From contig DQGF01000227.1 of the NCBI GenBank assembly GCA_003525045.1, forward strand, positions 3,697-9,185: a stretch of DNA of 5,489 nt, written 5' to 3'. Positions 1 through 5,489 of the stretch are shown here, piece after piece. The notes under the pieces are model-generated. The model had not been told where the DNA came from. It did not search any database and saw only the letters and a program-made list of their open reading frames with translations. Position 1 is the stretch's first letter, and the number at the start of each line of letters is the position of its first letter. The translations under genes and the position numbers were made by a program. Source of the stretch: Pseudomonas sp. (lineage in GTDB: Bacteria; Pseudomonadota; Gammaproteobacteria; Pseudomonadales; Pseudomonadaceae).

Positions 1-37
1 GAGGGAGCTTGCTCCCGCTGGGTCGCGAAGCGGCCCC
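1..37. repeat. REP-type palindromic element (first of an inverted pair)
   Basis: The stretch contains two adjacent hairpins. The first is GGGAGC (3-8) / GCTCCC (11-16) around TT. The second is a 7-bp stem, 20-26 with 30-36, around GAA and with one G-T wobble. This double-hairpin form with a GGGAGCTTGCTCCCGC core is characteristic of REP elements in fluorescens-group pseudomonads. The element may start before the window. It lies downstream of the fruB operon end and could block 3' exonucleases or cause termination, but there is no T-tract typical of an intrinsic terminator. Confidence 0.75.
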
Positions 38-83
38 ATATCCTGCACTCGCCATTGCACCAGGCATACCGCGCTGGCTGATT

Positions 84-145
84 TTACGACTGCTTCGCAG
101 CCGAGCGGGACGGTGCGGCGATCCGACAAGCTCCCTCGCCACAGA
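84..145. repeat. REP-type palindromic element, variant, inverted relative to the first
   Basis: The hairpin at 87-103 pairs CGACTGC with GCAGCCG around TTC, with one A/C mismatch. The element ends in AAGCTCCCTCGCCACA, the reverse complement of the usual REP head. Between AGCGGGA and AAGCTCCC there are about 17 extra bases (111-127, CGGTGCGGCGATCCGAC) compared with the short canonical form. It is therefore a longer REP subclass or an element with an insertion. With the copy at 1-37 it forms an inverted pair (BIME-like) separated by about 46 bp. It ends 7 nt beyond the stop codon of the EIIB-like gene, where read-through transcripts of the fruB operon would fold. Confidence 0.7.
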
Positions 146-152
146 GATCCGG

Positions 153-443
153 TTATGGCTTGAGGCCAGTGATCAGATGTACAACGCCGTCGTCCAGCGT
201 CATCACCCCCGGTATCCCCGCCGCCGTCAATGCCTGCCGATCCAGCCGCCCCACATCCCGCAACTCCACTCGAACCCGGGTCAGCGCCATGGGCTGCTGC
301 GACTTGAGGTTATCCACCCCGCCCAACGCCGCCACGACATTCGCCGCCAACCCGCCAACCGGCTGCGCAACCACCTTCGGCTCATCCACCACCAGATCCG
401 GGGTCAACGCTTTCCAGAACGCCCGCTGCATTTTCTCAAACAT
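153..443 (-). CDS. Small EIIB-like PTS protein lacking the phosphorylatable cysteine
   Basis: This 96-residue soluble protein has a leader of about 30 residues (MFEKMQRAFWKAL...) followed by a domain at about 31-93 with the signature of glucose/GlcNAc-type PTS EIIB domains: LGGVDNL at 40-46, LTRVRVEL at 54-61, GIPGVM at 76-81 and VVHLITG at 87-93. In active family members the segment before TR reads like D-A-C-I-T-R, and the Cys receives phosphate from EIIA. Here it is P-M-A-L-T-R, so Ala53 (codon at 285-287) replaces the Cys and phosphotransfer should be impossible. No membrane segment or EIIC partner is present. The ATG at 443 is supported by GGAGA at 451-455, 7 nt upstream and inside the end of fruB. 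The gap to the fruB stop is 2 nt, so the two genes are almost surely cotranscribed and probably translationally coupled. The frame is intact with normal GC-rich codon use. It could be a regulatory decoy or scaffold for FruB, or a fossil EIIB. The family call rests on motif recognition only. Confidence 0.8.
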   Translation of the reverse strand: MFEKMQRAFWKALTPDLVVDEPKVVAQPVGGLAANVVAALGGVDNLKSQQPMALTRVRVELRDVGRLDRQALTAAGIPGVMTLDDGVVHLITGLKP

Positions 444-445
444 GT

Positions 446-3346
446 TCAGTTCTCCAGAACCAATGAAGTATCGACCGTCACCGCGTGATACGACCGCAGC
501 GCTTCGCGCACCTGCTCGGCGCTTTCCAGCCCCAGCACCTGCTGGGCGATGACTTGGCAGTCCACCAGGTCGACTTCGCGAACCGCTGCCTTGATCGCCG
601 GAATCAACGGCACGCTCACCGACAGTTCGTCCACGCCAAGTCCCAGCAACAACGGTACCGCCAGCGTCTCGGAAGCCATCGCGCCACAGACACCGACCCA
701 TTTGCCATGGGCATGGGCGGCCTTGACGGTACTGGCGATCAGGCGCAGCACCGATGGATGAAAACTGTCGGCCTGACTGGCGAGACGTGGATGATCGCGG
801 TCCATGGCCATCGTGTATTGGGTCAGATCGTTGGTGCCGATCGAGAAGAAGTCCACCTCTGGCGCAAACAGGTCGGCCATCAATGCCGCGGCCGGCACTT
901 CGATCATGATCCCCAGTTGCAGATCGGCCACCGGGATCTCCAGACGCAGGCGTTCAGTCATGTCCCGGGCCTGACGCCACTCATCGACGCTACCGACCAT
1001 CGGGAACATGATGCGCAACGGACGGTTGTCGGCAGCACGGAGCAAGGCGCGCAGTTGCGCTTCCATGATGTGCGGGCGTTGCAGGGTCAGGCGAATGCCG
1101 CGTACGCCAAGGAACGGGTTTTCCTCTTTGGCGATCGGCCAATACGGCAGCGGTTTGTCGCCACCGACGTCAAGGGTACGCACCACCAGCGGTCGACCGG
1201 CGAGGCCATCGAGGACGCGGCGGTATTCGACTTCCTGAGTGGCTTCATCCGGCGCTTGCGAGTGGGCCATGAAAATCAGTTCGGTGCGCAGCAACCCAAT
1301 GCCTTCGGCACCCTGCTCCACCGCGCTGGTGACCCCGGCACTTTCGCCGATGTTGGCGAACACCTCGACCGCGTGGCCGTCGGTGGTCAATGCCGGTTGA
1401 TGACGTTGTTCGGCGGCCGCCTTCAGGCGTTGCTCGCGGGTATCGCGTTCTTCGGTGGCGCGCTGCAAGGTTGCAGCGTCGGCATCCACGTGCAGGCGAC
1501 CGCGTTGGCCATCAAGCAACAACGGCGTACCCGGCGCGAGCAGCAGCACCGCCGCACCTGCGCCCACCAATGCCGGAATACCCAGCGCCCGGGCAACGAT
1601 CGCGCTGTGAGCAGTGGCGCCACCACGGGCGGTGAGAATGCCGGCAACGCGAGTGGGGTCGAGACGGGCAACGTCGGACGGGCCGACCTCATCCATCACC
1701 AGAATGTACGGTTGCTCGGGTTCGCTTGGGGTTTCGATGCCACAGAGTTGCGCCAGCACTCGACGGCCGATATCGCGCAAGTCGGCGGCACGCTCGGCGA
1801 GCAAGGCGTCCTGCAACGATTCTTGTTGTTTGGCCGCCGCTTCAATCACCGCCATCCACGCCGCTTCGGCGCTCTCGCCTTGCTTGAGGCGGGTGTCGAC
1901 TTCATCGGTCAATTCCGGGTCGTCGAGCATTTCCTGGTGAGTGATGAATATCTCGCGAATCGCCTTGGATTTGCTGCGTTCGATCAGGCCTTCGATGTCG
2001 CGACGCACATCACTCAGCGCCTGCTTGAGACGCTCGCGCTCGATGGCGGCCGATTCTCCGCGCAGTGGGTAATCAATGGTTTGCAGCACTTGAATATGCG
2101 CCGGGCCGATGGCGATGCCCGGTGCCGCGGCGATGGCCTGAACCAGGCTGCCGGACTTGGGCGCGAGCAACACTTCGGCCATCTCAGTCAGCACTTCGCG
2201 CTGCTGACTCACGGCCGGCAGCGGCTCGACCTCTTCGCCAAGGCCTTCTTCGATAGCAGCGAGCAAGGCCGGCAGGGCATCGGCGGCGATGCTCGGTTCG
2301 GCGATGAACTCCAGCACTTGACCGCGACGGGCGCCGAGGCTGAGCAGTTTGCTCAAGCTCTTCACCGACACCGCGCTGTCCTGGCCATCGACGATGCGCA
2401 CGCGAATTTCACCTTCGAAACTTTTCGCCAGTTGCGCGAGGATTTTTGCCGGGCGTGCATGCAAACCGTGAGCGTTGGCCAGGGCGATACGAGCGCTCGG
2501 CCAGTCCGCCGGCAGTTCACCACCGAGCACTTCGAGGACTTTGCGGCTGCTGGTGGCGCGGCCCAGTTCATGGCCCCGACCTTCGATCAGCAATGCACAA
2601 AGACGCTCCAGCAACGCCTGGTGGGCTTCACCGAGGCTGGCCAGGCAGAACAGACCGCTGAGCGGTTGGCCGAGGTAGCGTATCGGTTTGTCCGGGGTGA
2701 CGAAGGCCAGACCCGGGCGTTTCACCGTTTGCTCGCTGTGCAACCACCACAACCCATCGCCCAGCGGCAGCGCTTCAACCTGTTGCAGCACCGCGGAGAA
2801 CCCGTTGCTCACGCAGTCGGCCTGGCGCAGTAAACGCGCACCACGCCAGACCAGCTCTTCGAAATCATCGGCAGACACGCCGAGGCCGATCATCTGCGCA
2901 TCCAGCGCCAGCTCTTGCGGCGCGCCTTGCAGCAGTTTCAACAAGGCTTCGGCGGTACTGGCGCGGCGCAGTGCCTGACCCAGATCGGTCTCACCGAGAG
3001 CCCGGGTCAGCAGTTGCAACAGGCGCAGGTGCTCGTCGGATTTGGCCGCAATACCGATCGCCAGGTAAACGATCTGACCGTCGCCCCAATCCACGCCCTC
3101 GGGAAATTGCATCAAGCGCACGCCGGTGGAAAAAACCTGGTCGCGGGTTTCCGGGGTGCCGTGGGGGATGGCAATACCTTGACCGAGAAAGGTCGAGCCC
3201 TGGGCTTCACGCGCCTGCAAACCGGCGAGATAACCCTCGTCCACCAGACCATCGGCGACCAGGTGCTGGGCCAGCAAGTGCAATGCGGCGGACTTATCCA
3301 CAGCCGACTGGCCCATGGAAATCTGCTCTATGGTGAGCTCGAGCAT
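446..3346 (-). CDS. fruB: FruB: fused fructose PTS EIIA-HPr-EI phosphotransferase
   Basis: Cytoplasmic 966-residue protein that takes phosphate from PEP and passes it EI to HPr to EIIA for fructose uptake by the FruA permease. Domains in order: fructose-type EIIA at about 1-145 with GIAIPHG, active His62; a divergent EIIA-like repeat at about 150-278; HPr at about 283-370 with GLHARPA, phospho-His296, and a KSLSKL segment whose Ser330 matches HPr Ser46; EI at about 402-966. In EI, His580 lies in GGATAHSAIVA. The PEP-binding region has GIGLLRTEL (Arg687), RTLDVGGDKP, NPFLGVRGIR, GTNDLTQY, and catalytic Cys887 in GVCGAMAS. All catalytic residues are intact. Length matches the roughly 950-residue pseudomonad FruB; enterobacterial FruB lacks the EI part. 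The start is the ATG at 3346 because AAGGAG (3352-3357) sits 5 nt upstream; an in-frame ATG 9 codons earlier would put this Shine-Dalgarno inside the gene. It is divergent from fruR and likely FruR-repressed. fruK and fruA, usually next, are replaced by a small EIIB-like gene 2 nt downstream. Confidence 0.97.
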   Translation of the reverse strand: MLELTIEQISMGQSAVDKSAALHLLAQHLVADGLVDEGYLAGLQAREAQGSTFLGQGIAIPHGTPETRDQVFSTGVRLMQFPEGVDWGDGQIVYLAIGIAAKSDEHLRLLQLLTRALGETDLGQALRRASTAEALLKLLQGAPQELALDAQMIGLGVSADDFEELVWRGARLLRQADCVSNGFSAVLQQVEALPLGDGLWWLHSEQTVKRPGLAFVTPDKPIRYLGQPLSGLFCLASLGEAHQALLERLCALLIEGRGHELGRATSSRKVLEVLGGELPADWPSARIALANAHGLHARPAKILAQLAKSFEGEIRVRIVDGQDSAVSVKSLSKLLSLGARRGQVLEFIAEPSIAADALPALLAAIEEGLGEEVEPLPAVSQQREVLTEMAEVLLAPKSGSLVQAIAAAPGIAIGPAHIQVLQTIDYPLRGESAAIERERLKQALSDVRRDIEGLIERSKSKAIREIFITHQEMLDDPELTDEVDTRLKQGESAEAAWMAVIEAAAKQQESLQDALLAERAADLRDIGRRVLAQLCGIETPSEPEQPYILVMDEVGPSDVARLDPTRVAGILTARGGATAHSAIVARALGIPALVGAGAAVLLLAPGTPLLLDGQRGRLHVDADAATLQRATEERDTREQRLKAAAEQRHQPALTTDGHAVEVFANIGESAGVTSAVEQGAEGIGLLRTELIFMAHSQAPDEATQEVEYRRVLDGLAGRPLVVRTLDVGGDKPLPYWPIAKEENPFLGVRGIRLTLQRPHIMEAQLRALLRAADNRPLRIMFPMVGSVDEWRQARDMTERLRLEIPVADLQLGIMIEVPAAALMADLFAPEVDFFSIGTNDLTQYTMAMDRDHPRLASQADSFHPSVLRLIASTVKAAHAHGKWVGVCGAMASETLAVPLLLGLGVDELSVSVPLIPAIKAAVREVDLVDCQVIAQQVLGLESAEQVREALRSYHAVTVDTSLVLEN
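451..455 (-). promoter_or_regulatory. Ribosome binding site of the EIIB-like gene, within the 3' end of fruB
   Basis: GGAGA on the minus strand lies 7 nt before the ATG at 443 and is still within fruB coding sequence. Ribosomes finishing fruB at 446 would uncover or reuse it, which supports both the start choice and translational coupling. Confidence 0.65.
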
Positions 3347-3351
3347 GCTTT

Positions 3352-3357
3352 CTCCTT
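3352..3357 (-). promoter_or_regulatory. Ribosome binding site that decides the fruB start
   Basis: AAGGAG on the minus strand lies 5 nt before the ATG at 3346. It makes the internal MLELTIEQ start the right one, rather than the ATG at 3373 that would add MRRRQKGES. Confidence 0.85.
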
Positions 3358-3412
3358 TTTGGCGCCTTCGCACCAGGTATTGTTTTGAATGATTCCAGCT
3401 TAGGCGCTTGGT

Positions 3413-3442
3413 ACGACCTTTTCAGAAGCAGTTCTTTTCAGA
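3413..3442. repeat. Short direct repeat CTTTTCAGA in the fruB leader
   Basis: CTTTTCAGA occurs at 3418-3426 and again at 3434-3442, a 16-bp period. On the minus strand each reads TCTGAAAAG, close to the CTGAAACG half of the FruR operator at 3506-3517. The copies lie about 70-100 bp from the fruB start codon. They could be weak auxiliary FruR sites, an RNA-level element in the leader, or chance. Confidence 0.4.
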
Positions 3443-3505
3443 GGAGTTTTGGCAGTTTCGCGGCAGAACCGGCCAAAGGCGTCTTAAAGTAGAAAATACG
3501 CTTGC

Positions 3506-3517
3506 TGAAACGTTTAA
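3506..3517. promoter_or_regulatory. FruR/Cra operator
   Basis: TGAAACGTTTAA (TTAAACGTTTCA on the minus strand) is an 11-of-12 match to the perfect palindrome TGAAACGTTTCA. It fits the enterobacterial Cra consensus and, as I recall it, the reported Pseudomonas putida operator upstream of fruB. It sits between divergent fruR and fruB in an AT-rich stretch where promoters are expected. The inferred role is repression of fruB by the adjacent FruR, relieved by fructose 1-phosphate, with possible autoregulation of fruR. No second site of similar quality was seen in the region. Confidence 0.85.
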
Positions 3518-3648
3518 TCTAGAATGAATGGCACGTTACTCGATTATGTCTCATCCTTGAAGTCCAACTTGTCGGATGCGTTGAGACAATGGTCGTCTGC
3601 CGGAATCGGGTAGGATTGGCGAAAATGTCGGGGCAAGCTCGAAAAAAC

Positions 3649-3653
3649 AAGGA
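3649..3653 (+). promoter_or_regulatory. Ribosome binding site for the TTG start of fruR
   Basis: AAGGA lies 8 nt before the TTG at 3662. No ATG, GTG or TTG start occurs in this frame between the upstream stop (TAG at 3611) and 3662, so TTG is the only start that keeps the conserved MKLSDIAQLAGVS amino terminus. Confidence 0.75.
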
Positions 3654-3661
3654 ATTACGAG

Positions 3662-4657
3662 TTGAAACTCAGTGATATTGCGCAGTTGGCCGGTGTGTCC
3701 GTTACCACCGCCAGCTATGTCATCAATGGCAAGGCCGAACAGCAACGCATCAGCAGTGCCACCGTCGAACGCGTGCGCGCGGTCGTTGAACAACACGGCT
3801 TCACCCCCAATCCGCAGGCCGCCGGGCTGCGCAGTCGGCACACCCGAACCCTGGGCTTCATTCTTCCGGATCTGGAAAACCCCAGTTACGCGCGGATCGC
3901 CAAATTGCTGGAACAAGGCGCCCGGGCGCGCGGCTATCAATTGCTGATCGCCAGTTCCGACGATGCGCCGGACAGCGAACGGCAGTTGCTGCAACTGTTC
4001 CGCGCCCGGCGCTGCGACGCACTGATCGTCGCCAGTTGCCTGCCGGCTGGCGATGACAGTTACCGTCAGTTGCAAGCCAAGGGCATTCCGATCATCGCGA
4101 TCGACCGGGTCATGGAGCCTGAGCATTTCTGCTCGGTGATCAGCGACGATCGCGAGGCCAGCCTGCAACTCACGCGCAGTTTGCTTGAGCCGTTACCCAA
4201 GCAGATCGCTCTGATCGGTGCCCGCCCGGAACTGAGCATCAGCCAGGAACGAGCGGCTGGCTTCAAAGAGGCGTTGGCCGGGTTTGAAGGCGAAATCCTG
4301 ATCGAACAAGGCGAATCGTTCAGCCGCGAGTGCGGCAAACAATTGATGGACGAATTGCTCCAGCGACTGGGTCATCTGCCGGATGCGCTGGTGACCACGT
4401 CTTATGTGCTGCTTCAGGGTGTGTTCGATGCCTTGCACGACTTCCCGCTGAAATCCCGCCCGCTGCGCCTCGGTACCTTTGGCGACACGCAGTTGCTGGA
4501 CTTCCTGCCATTGCCGGTCAATGCCATGGCCCAGCAGCATCAATTGATTGCCGATAAGGCCCTGGCGCTGGCCCTGGCCGCCATCGAGCAGTCCGATTAT
4601 CAACCCGGCGTGCAGGCCATCGCGCGGACCTTCAAGCAGCGTATTCGTCAGGACTGA
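3662..4657 (+). CDS. fruR: FruR/Cra, LacI-family fructose-responsive regulator
   Basis: Transcriptional regulator of 331 residues, close to E. coli Cra (334) and alike throughout. The amino-terminal LacI-type helix-turn-helix is at about 3-22 (LSDIAQLAGVSVTTASYVIN), with the hinge helix near 50-58 (NPQAAGLRS). The periplasmic-binding-like sensor domain follows from about residue 62: TLGFILPDLENPSYARIA, GYQLLIASSDD, IAIDRV with Arg149, LVTTSYVLLQGVFDAL and GTFGDTQLLDFL at 271-282. These Cra landmarks set it apart from other LacI-family sugar repressors. In Pseudomonas this protein is known mainly as a local repressor of the fru genes with fructose 1-phosphate as effector, in contrast to the global role of Cra in enterobacteria. 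The TTG start probably keeps expression low. It is divergent from fruB with a matching operator between them, and lies 3 nt upstream of a TatD-family gene, so the two are probably cotranscribed. Confidence 0.96.
   Translation: MKLSDIAQLAGVSVTTASYVINGKAEQQRISSATVERVRAVVEQHGFTPNPQAAGLRSRHTRTLGFILPDLENPSYARIAKLLEQGARARGYQLLIASSDDAPDSERQLLQLFRARRCDALIVASCLPAGDDSYRQLQAKGIPIIAIDRVMEPEHFCSVISDDREASLQLTRSLLEPLPKQIALIGARPELSISQERAAGFKEALAGFEGEILIEQGESFSRECGKQLMDELLQRLGHLPDALVTTSYVLLQGVFDALHDFPLKSRPLRLGTFGDTQLLDFLPLPVNAMAQQHQLIADKALALALAAIEQSDYQPGVQAIARTFKQRIRQD
4650..4653 (+). promoter_or_regulatory. Ribosome binding site of the TatD-family gene
   Basis: AGGA at the very end of fruR, 7 nt before the GTG at 4661. 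The fruR stop lies within the spacer, an arrangement that favours reinitiation or coupling. Confidence 0.6.
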
Positions 4658-4660
4658 ATC

Positions 4661-5437
4661 GTGGAGCTGATCGACAGCCACACCCATCTGGATTTTCCGG
4701 ACTTCGACGAGGACCGTCAGGCGCTGCTGGCCGAGAGCCGCGCCCTCGGCGTGCGTCGGATAGTGGTGCTGGGGGTATATCAGGGTAATTGGCAGCGGGT
4801 CTGGGATCTGGTGCAAAGCGATCCCGACCTGCATGCGGCGTTCGGTTTGCATCCGGTGTATCTGGATGATCACCGCCCTGAAGACCTGACGCAACTCGGC
4901 GACTGGCTGACTCGGCTGGCCGGTCATCGGCAGTTGTGTGCGGTGGGCGAGATCGGCCTGGATTACTTCATCGAGACCCTCGACCGTGAACGTCAGCAGG
5001 TGCTGTTCGATGCACAGCTTGGGCTGGGGAAGGACTTCAATCTGCCAGCGCTGATCCATGTTCGGCGCAGCCACGCGGCAGTGATTGCCACGCTCAAACG
5101 GTTCAAGTTGAAACGCGCGGGGATCATCCACGCCTTCGCTGGCAGCAAGGAAGAAGCTCGCGAGTACATCAAGCTCGGTTTCAAACTCGGTCTCGGCGGC
5201 GCCGCGACGTGGCCACAGGCGCTGCGTATGCACCGTGTCCTCGCCGAACTGCCGCTGGAGTCGGTGGTGCTGGAAACCGACTCACCGGACATGGCACCCG
5301 CGATGTTCCCCGGTCAACGCAACAGCCCGGCGCATTTGCCGGCGATCTGCGCGGCGCTGGCGGGGATTATGGCGGTCAGTCCTGAACAGTTGGCGGCCGC
5401 GAGCACTGCCAATGCCTGTGAGTTGTTCAACTGGTAA
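4661..5437 (+). CDS. yjjV: TatD-family metal-dependent hydrolase, YjjV-like
   Basis: Predicted cytoplasmic metallohydrolase of 258 residues, complete for the family (about 255-265). The TIM-barrel metal ligands are all visible: DSHTHLDF (His7, His9), VGEIGLDYF (Glu97), ALIHVRRSH (His133), GIIHAFAGS (His157) and VLETDSPDM (Asp207). FGLHP at 61-65 is a further family motif. The DFPDFDED start, the ETDSPDM-(x)n-GQRNSP segment and the overall length resemble E. coli YjjV more than TatD or YcfH. TatD proteins have reported 3'-5' exonuclease or DNase activity; the substrate of YjjV-type members is not settled. The start is GTG, preceded by AGGA, with a 3-nt gap after fruR, which indicates cotranscription. 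No functional link to fructose metabolism can be read from the sequence. No intrinsic terminator was seen after the stop; a REP-type element starts about 20 nt downstream. Confidence 0.93.
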   Translation: MELIDSHTHLDFPDFDEDRQALLAESRALGVRRIVVLGVYQGNWQRVWDLVQSDPDLHAAFGLHPVYLDDHRPEDLTQLGDWLTRLAGHRQLCAVGEIGLDYFIETLDRERQQVLFDAQLGLGKDFNLPALIHVRRSHAAVIATLKRFKLKRAGIIHAFAGSKEEAREYIKLGFKLGLGGAATWPQALRMHRVLAELPLESVVLETDSPDMAPAMFPGQRNSPAHLPAICAALAGIMAVSPEQLAAASTANACELFNW

Positions 5438-5457
5438 CTCACTGATTCACACACTAC

Positions 5458-5489
5458 CTGTGAGAGCGGGCTTGCTCGCGAAAGCGGCG
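5458..5489. repeat. REP-type palindromic element, truncated by the window edge
   Basis: CTGTGAGAGCGGGCTTGCTC and the following GCGAAAGCGG closely match the common pseudomonad REP head (TGTGGGAGCGGGCTTGCTCG). The hairpin pairs GCGGGC (5466-5471) with GCTCGC (5474-5479), including one G-T wobble. It belongs to a different sequence subclass from the two elements at the left end. It lies about 20 nt past the TatD-family stop, a usual extragenic position. Confidence 0.75.

Larger units (their letters stand above)
3347..3661. other. Divergent fruB/fruR control region
   Basis: This is 315 bp with no gene. It is more AT-rich than its surroundings, especially around 3481-3550. It contains the fruB ribosome binding site, two copies of CTTTTCAGA (3418-3426 and 3434-3442), a 6-bp inverted repeat TTTGGC (3448-3453) / GCCAAA (3472-3477), the FruR operator at 3506-3517, and the fruR ribosome binding site. 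Promoters for both genes must lie here, but I could not find a convincing -35/-10 pair with 16-18 bp spacing on either strand and so call none. TAGAAT (3520-3525, plus strand) is the best isolated -10-like hexamer. The operator lies 159 nt from the fruB start and 144 nt from the fruR start, leaving a leader of up to about 150 nt on either side. Confidence 0.7.

Noticed and set aside
444..701. Upstream extension of the EIIB-like frame into fruB, giving a 182-residue product
   Set aside because: The extra part overlaps conserved EI coding sequence in another frame and reads as low-complexity Arg/Gly-rich sequence. The ATG at 443 has its own Shine-Dalgarno and opens directly into family-like sequence.
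485..2833. A 782-codon open frame on the plus strand opposite fruB
   Set aside because: Its translation shows no recognisable family and it lies wholly within fruB, which has all catalytic motifs intact. Long antisense frames are a common by-product of GC-ending codon bias.
3347..3400. Crc/Hfq-type A-rich target (AANAANAA) near the fruB start
   Set aside because: Catabolite repression of fru genes would be plausible, but the A-rich stretches by the ribosome binding site and the AACAATAC segment upstream do not fully match the motif.
3361..3407. Possible hairpin between GCGCCT (3362-3367) and AGGCGC (3402-3407) near the fruB ribosome binding site, considered as a leader switch
   Set aside because: The stem is only 6 bp with a 34-nt loop and cannot be extended on either side, so it is not better than chance.
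3552..3589. Inverted repeats CATCC/GGATG and TTGTC/GACAA upstream of fruR
   Set aside because: The stems are only 5 bp, interleaved and with long loops; there is no support for an operator or a structured RNA.
4193..5233. A 346-codon open frame on the minus strand across fruR and the TatD-family gene
   Set aside because: It crosses two well-supported genes on the opposite strand and has no recognisable domain. It is best explained as a codon-bias shadow.

Overview
The window looks like chromosome from a Pseudomonas of the fluorescens group. The evidence is high GC content with GC-ending codons, a fused EIIA-HPr-EI fructose phosphotransferase next to a Cra/FruR-type regulator, and REP palindromes of the kind scattered through fluorescens-group genomes (cores GGGAGCTTGCTCCCGC and GAGCGGGCTTGCTCGCG). 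The assignment rests on recognition, not on a database search.

Layout, left to right. Positions 1-152 hold no gene. They contain two REP-type hairpin elements in opposite orientation. Two genes follow on the minus strand, only 2 nt apart and reading leftward from a central control region: fruB (446-3346), a 966-residue multiphosphoryl transfer protein, and then a 96-residue EIIB-like protein (153-443). The central intergenic region (3347-3661) carries a near-perfect FruR/Cra operator, TGAAACGTTTAA, at 3506-3517. On the plus strand fruR (3662-4657, TTG start) is followed after 3 nt by a TatD-family hydrolase resembling E. coli YjjV (4661-5437, GTG start). A third REP-type element begins at about 5458 and is cut by the window edge.

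How it works together. FruB carries phosphate from PEP (EI domain) through its HPr domain to its EIIA domain, for delivery to a fructose EIIB'BC permease (FruA). FruA makes fructose 1-phosphate during import, and FruK would convert this to fructose 1,6-bisphosphate. Fructose 1-phosphate is the known inducer that releases FruR from the fruB promoter in Pseudomonas. fruR and fruB are divergent with one operator between them, which fits this circuit.

The main oddity is downstream of fruB. The usual fruK and fruA genes are not there. In their place is a small, probably translationally coupled protein with the fold signature of a glucose/GlcNAc-type EIIB domain, in which the phosphorylatable cysteine is replaced by alanine. 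It is either a phosphotransfer-dead regulatory or scaffold protein or a decaying remnant. fruK and fruA, if present in this genome, lie outside the window. Otherwise the window is an ordinary, well-conserved metabolic locus.
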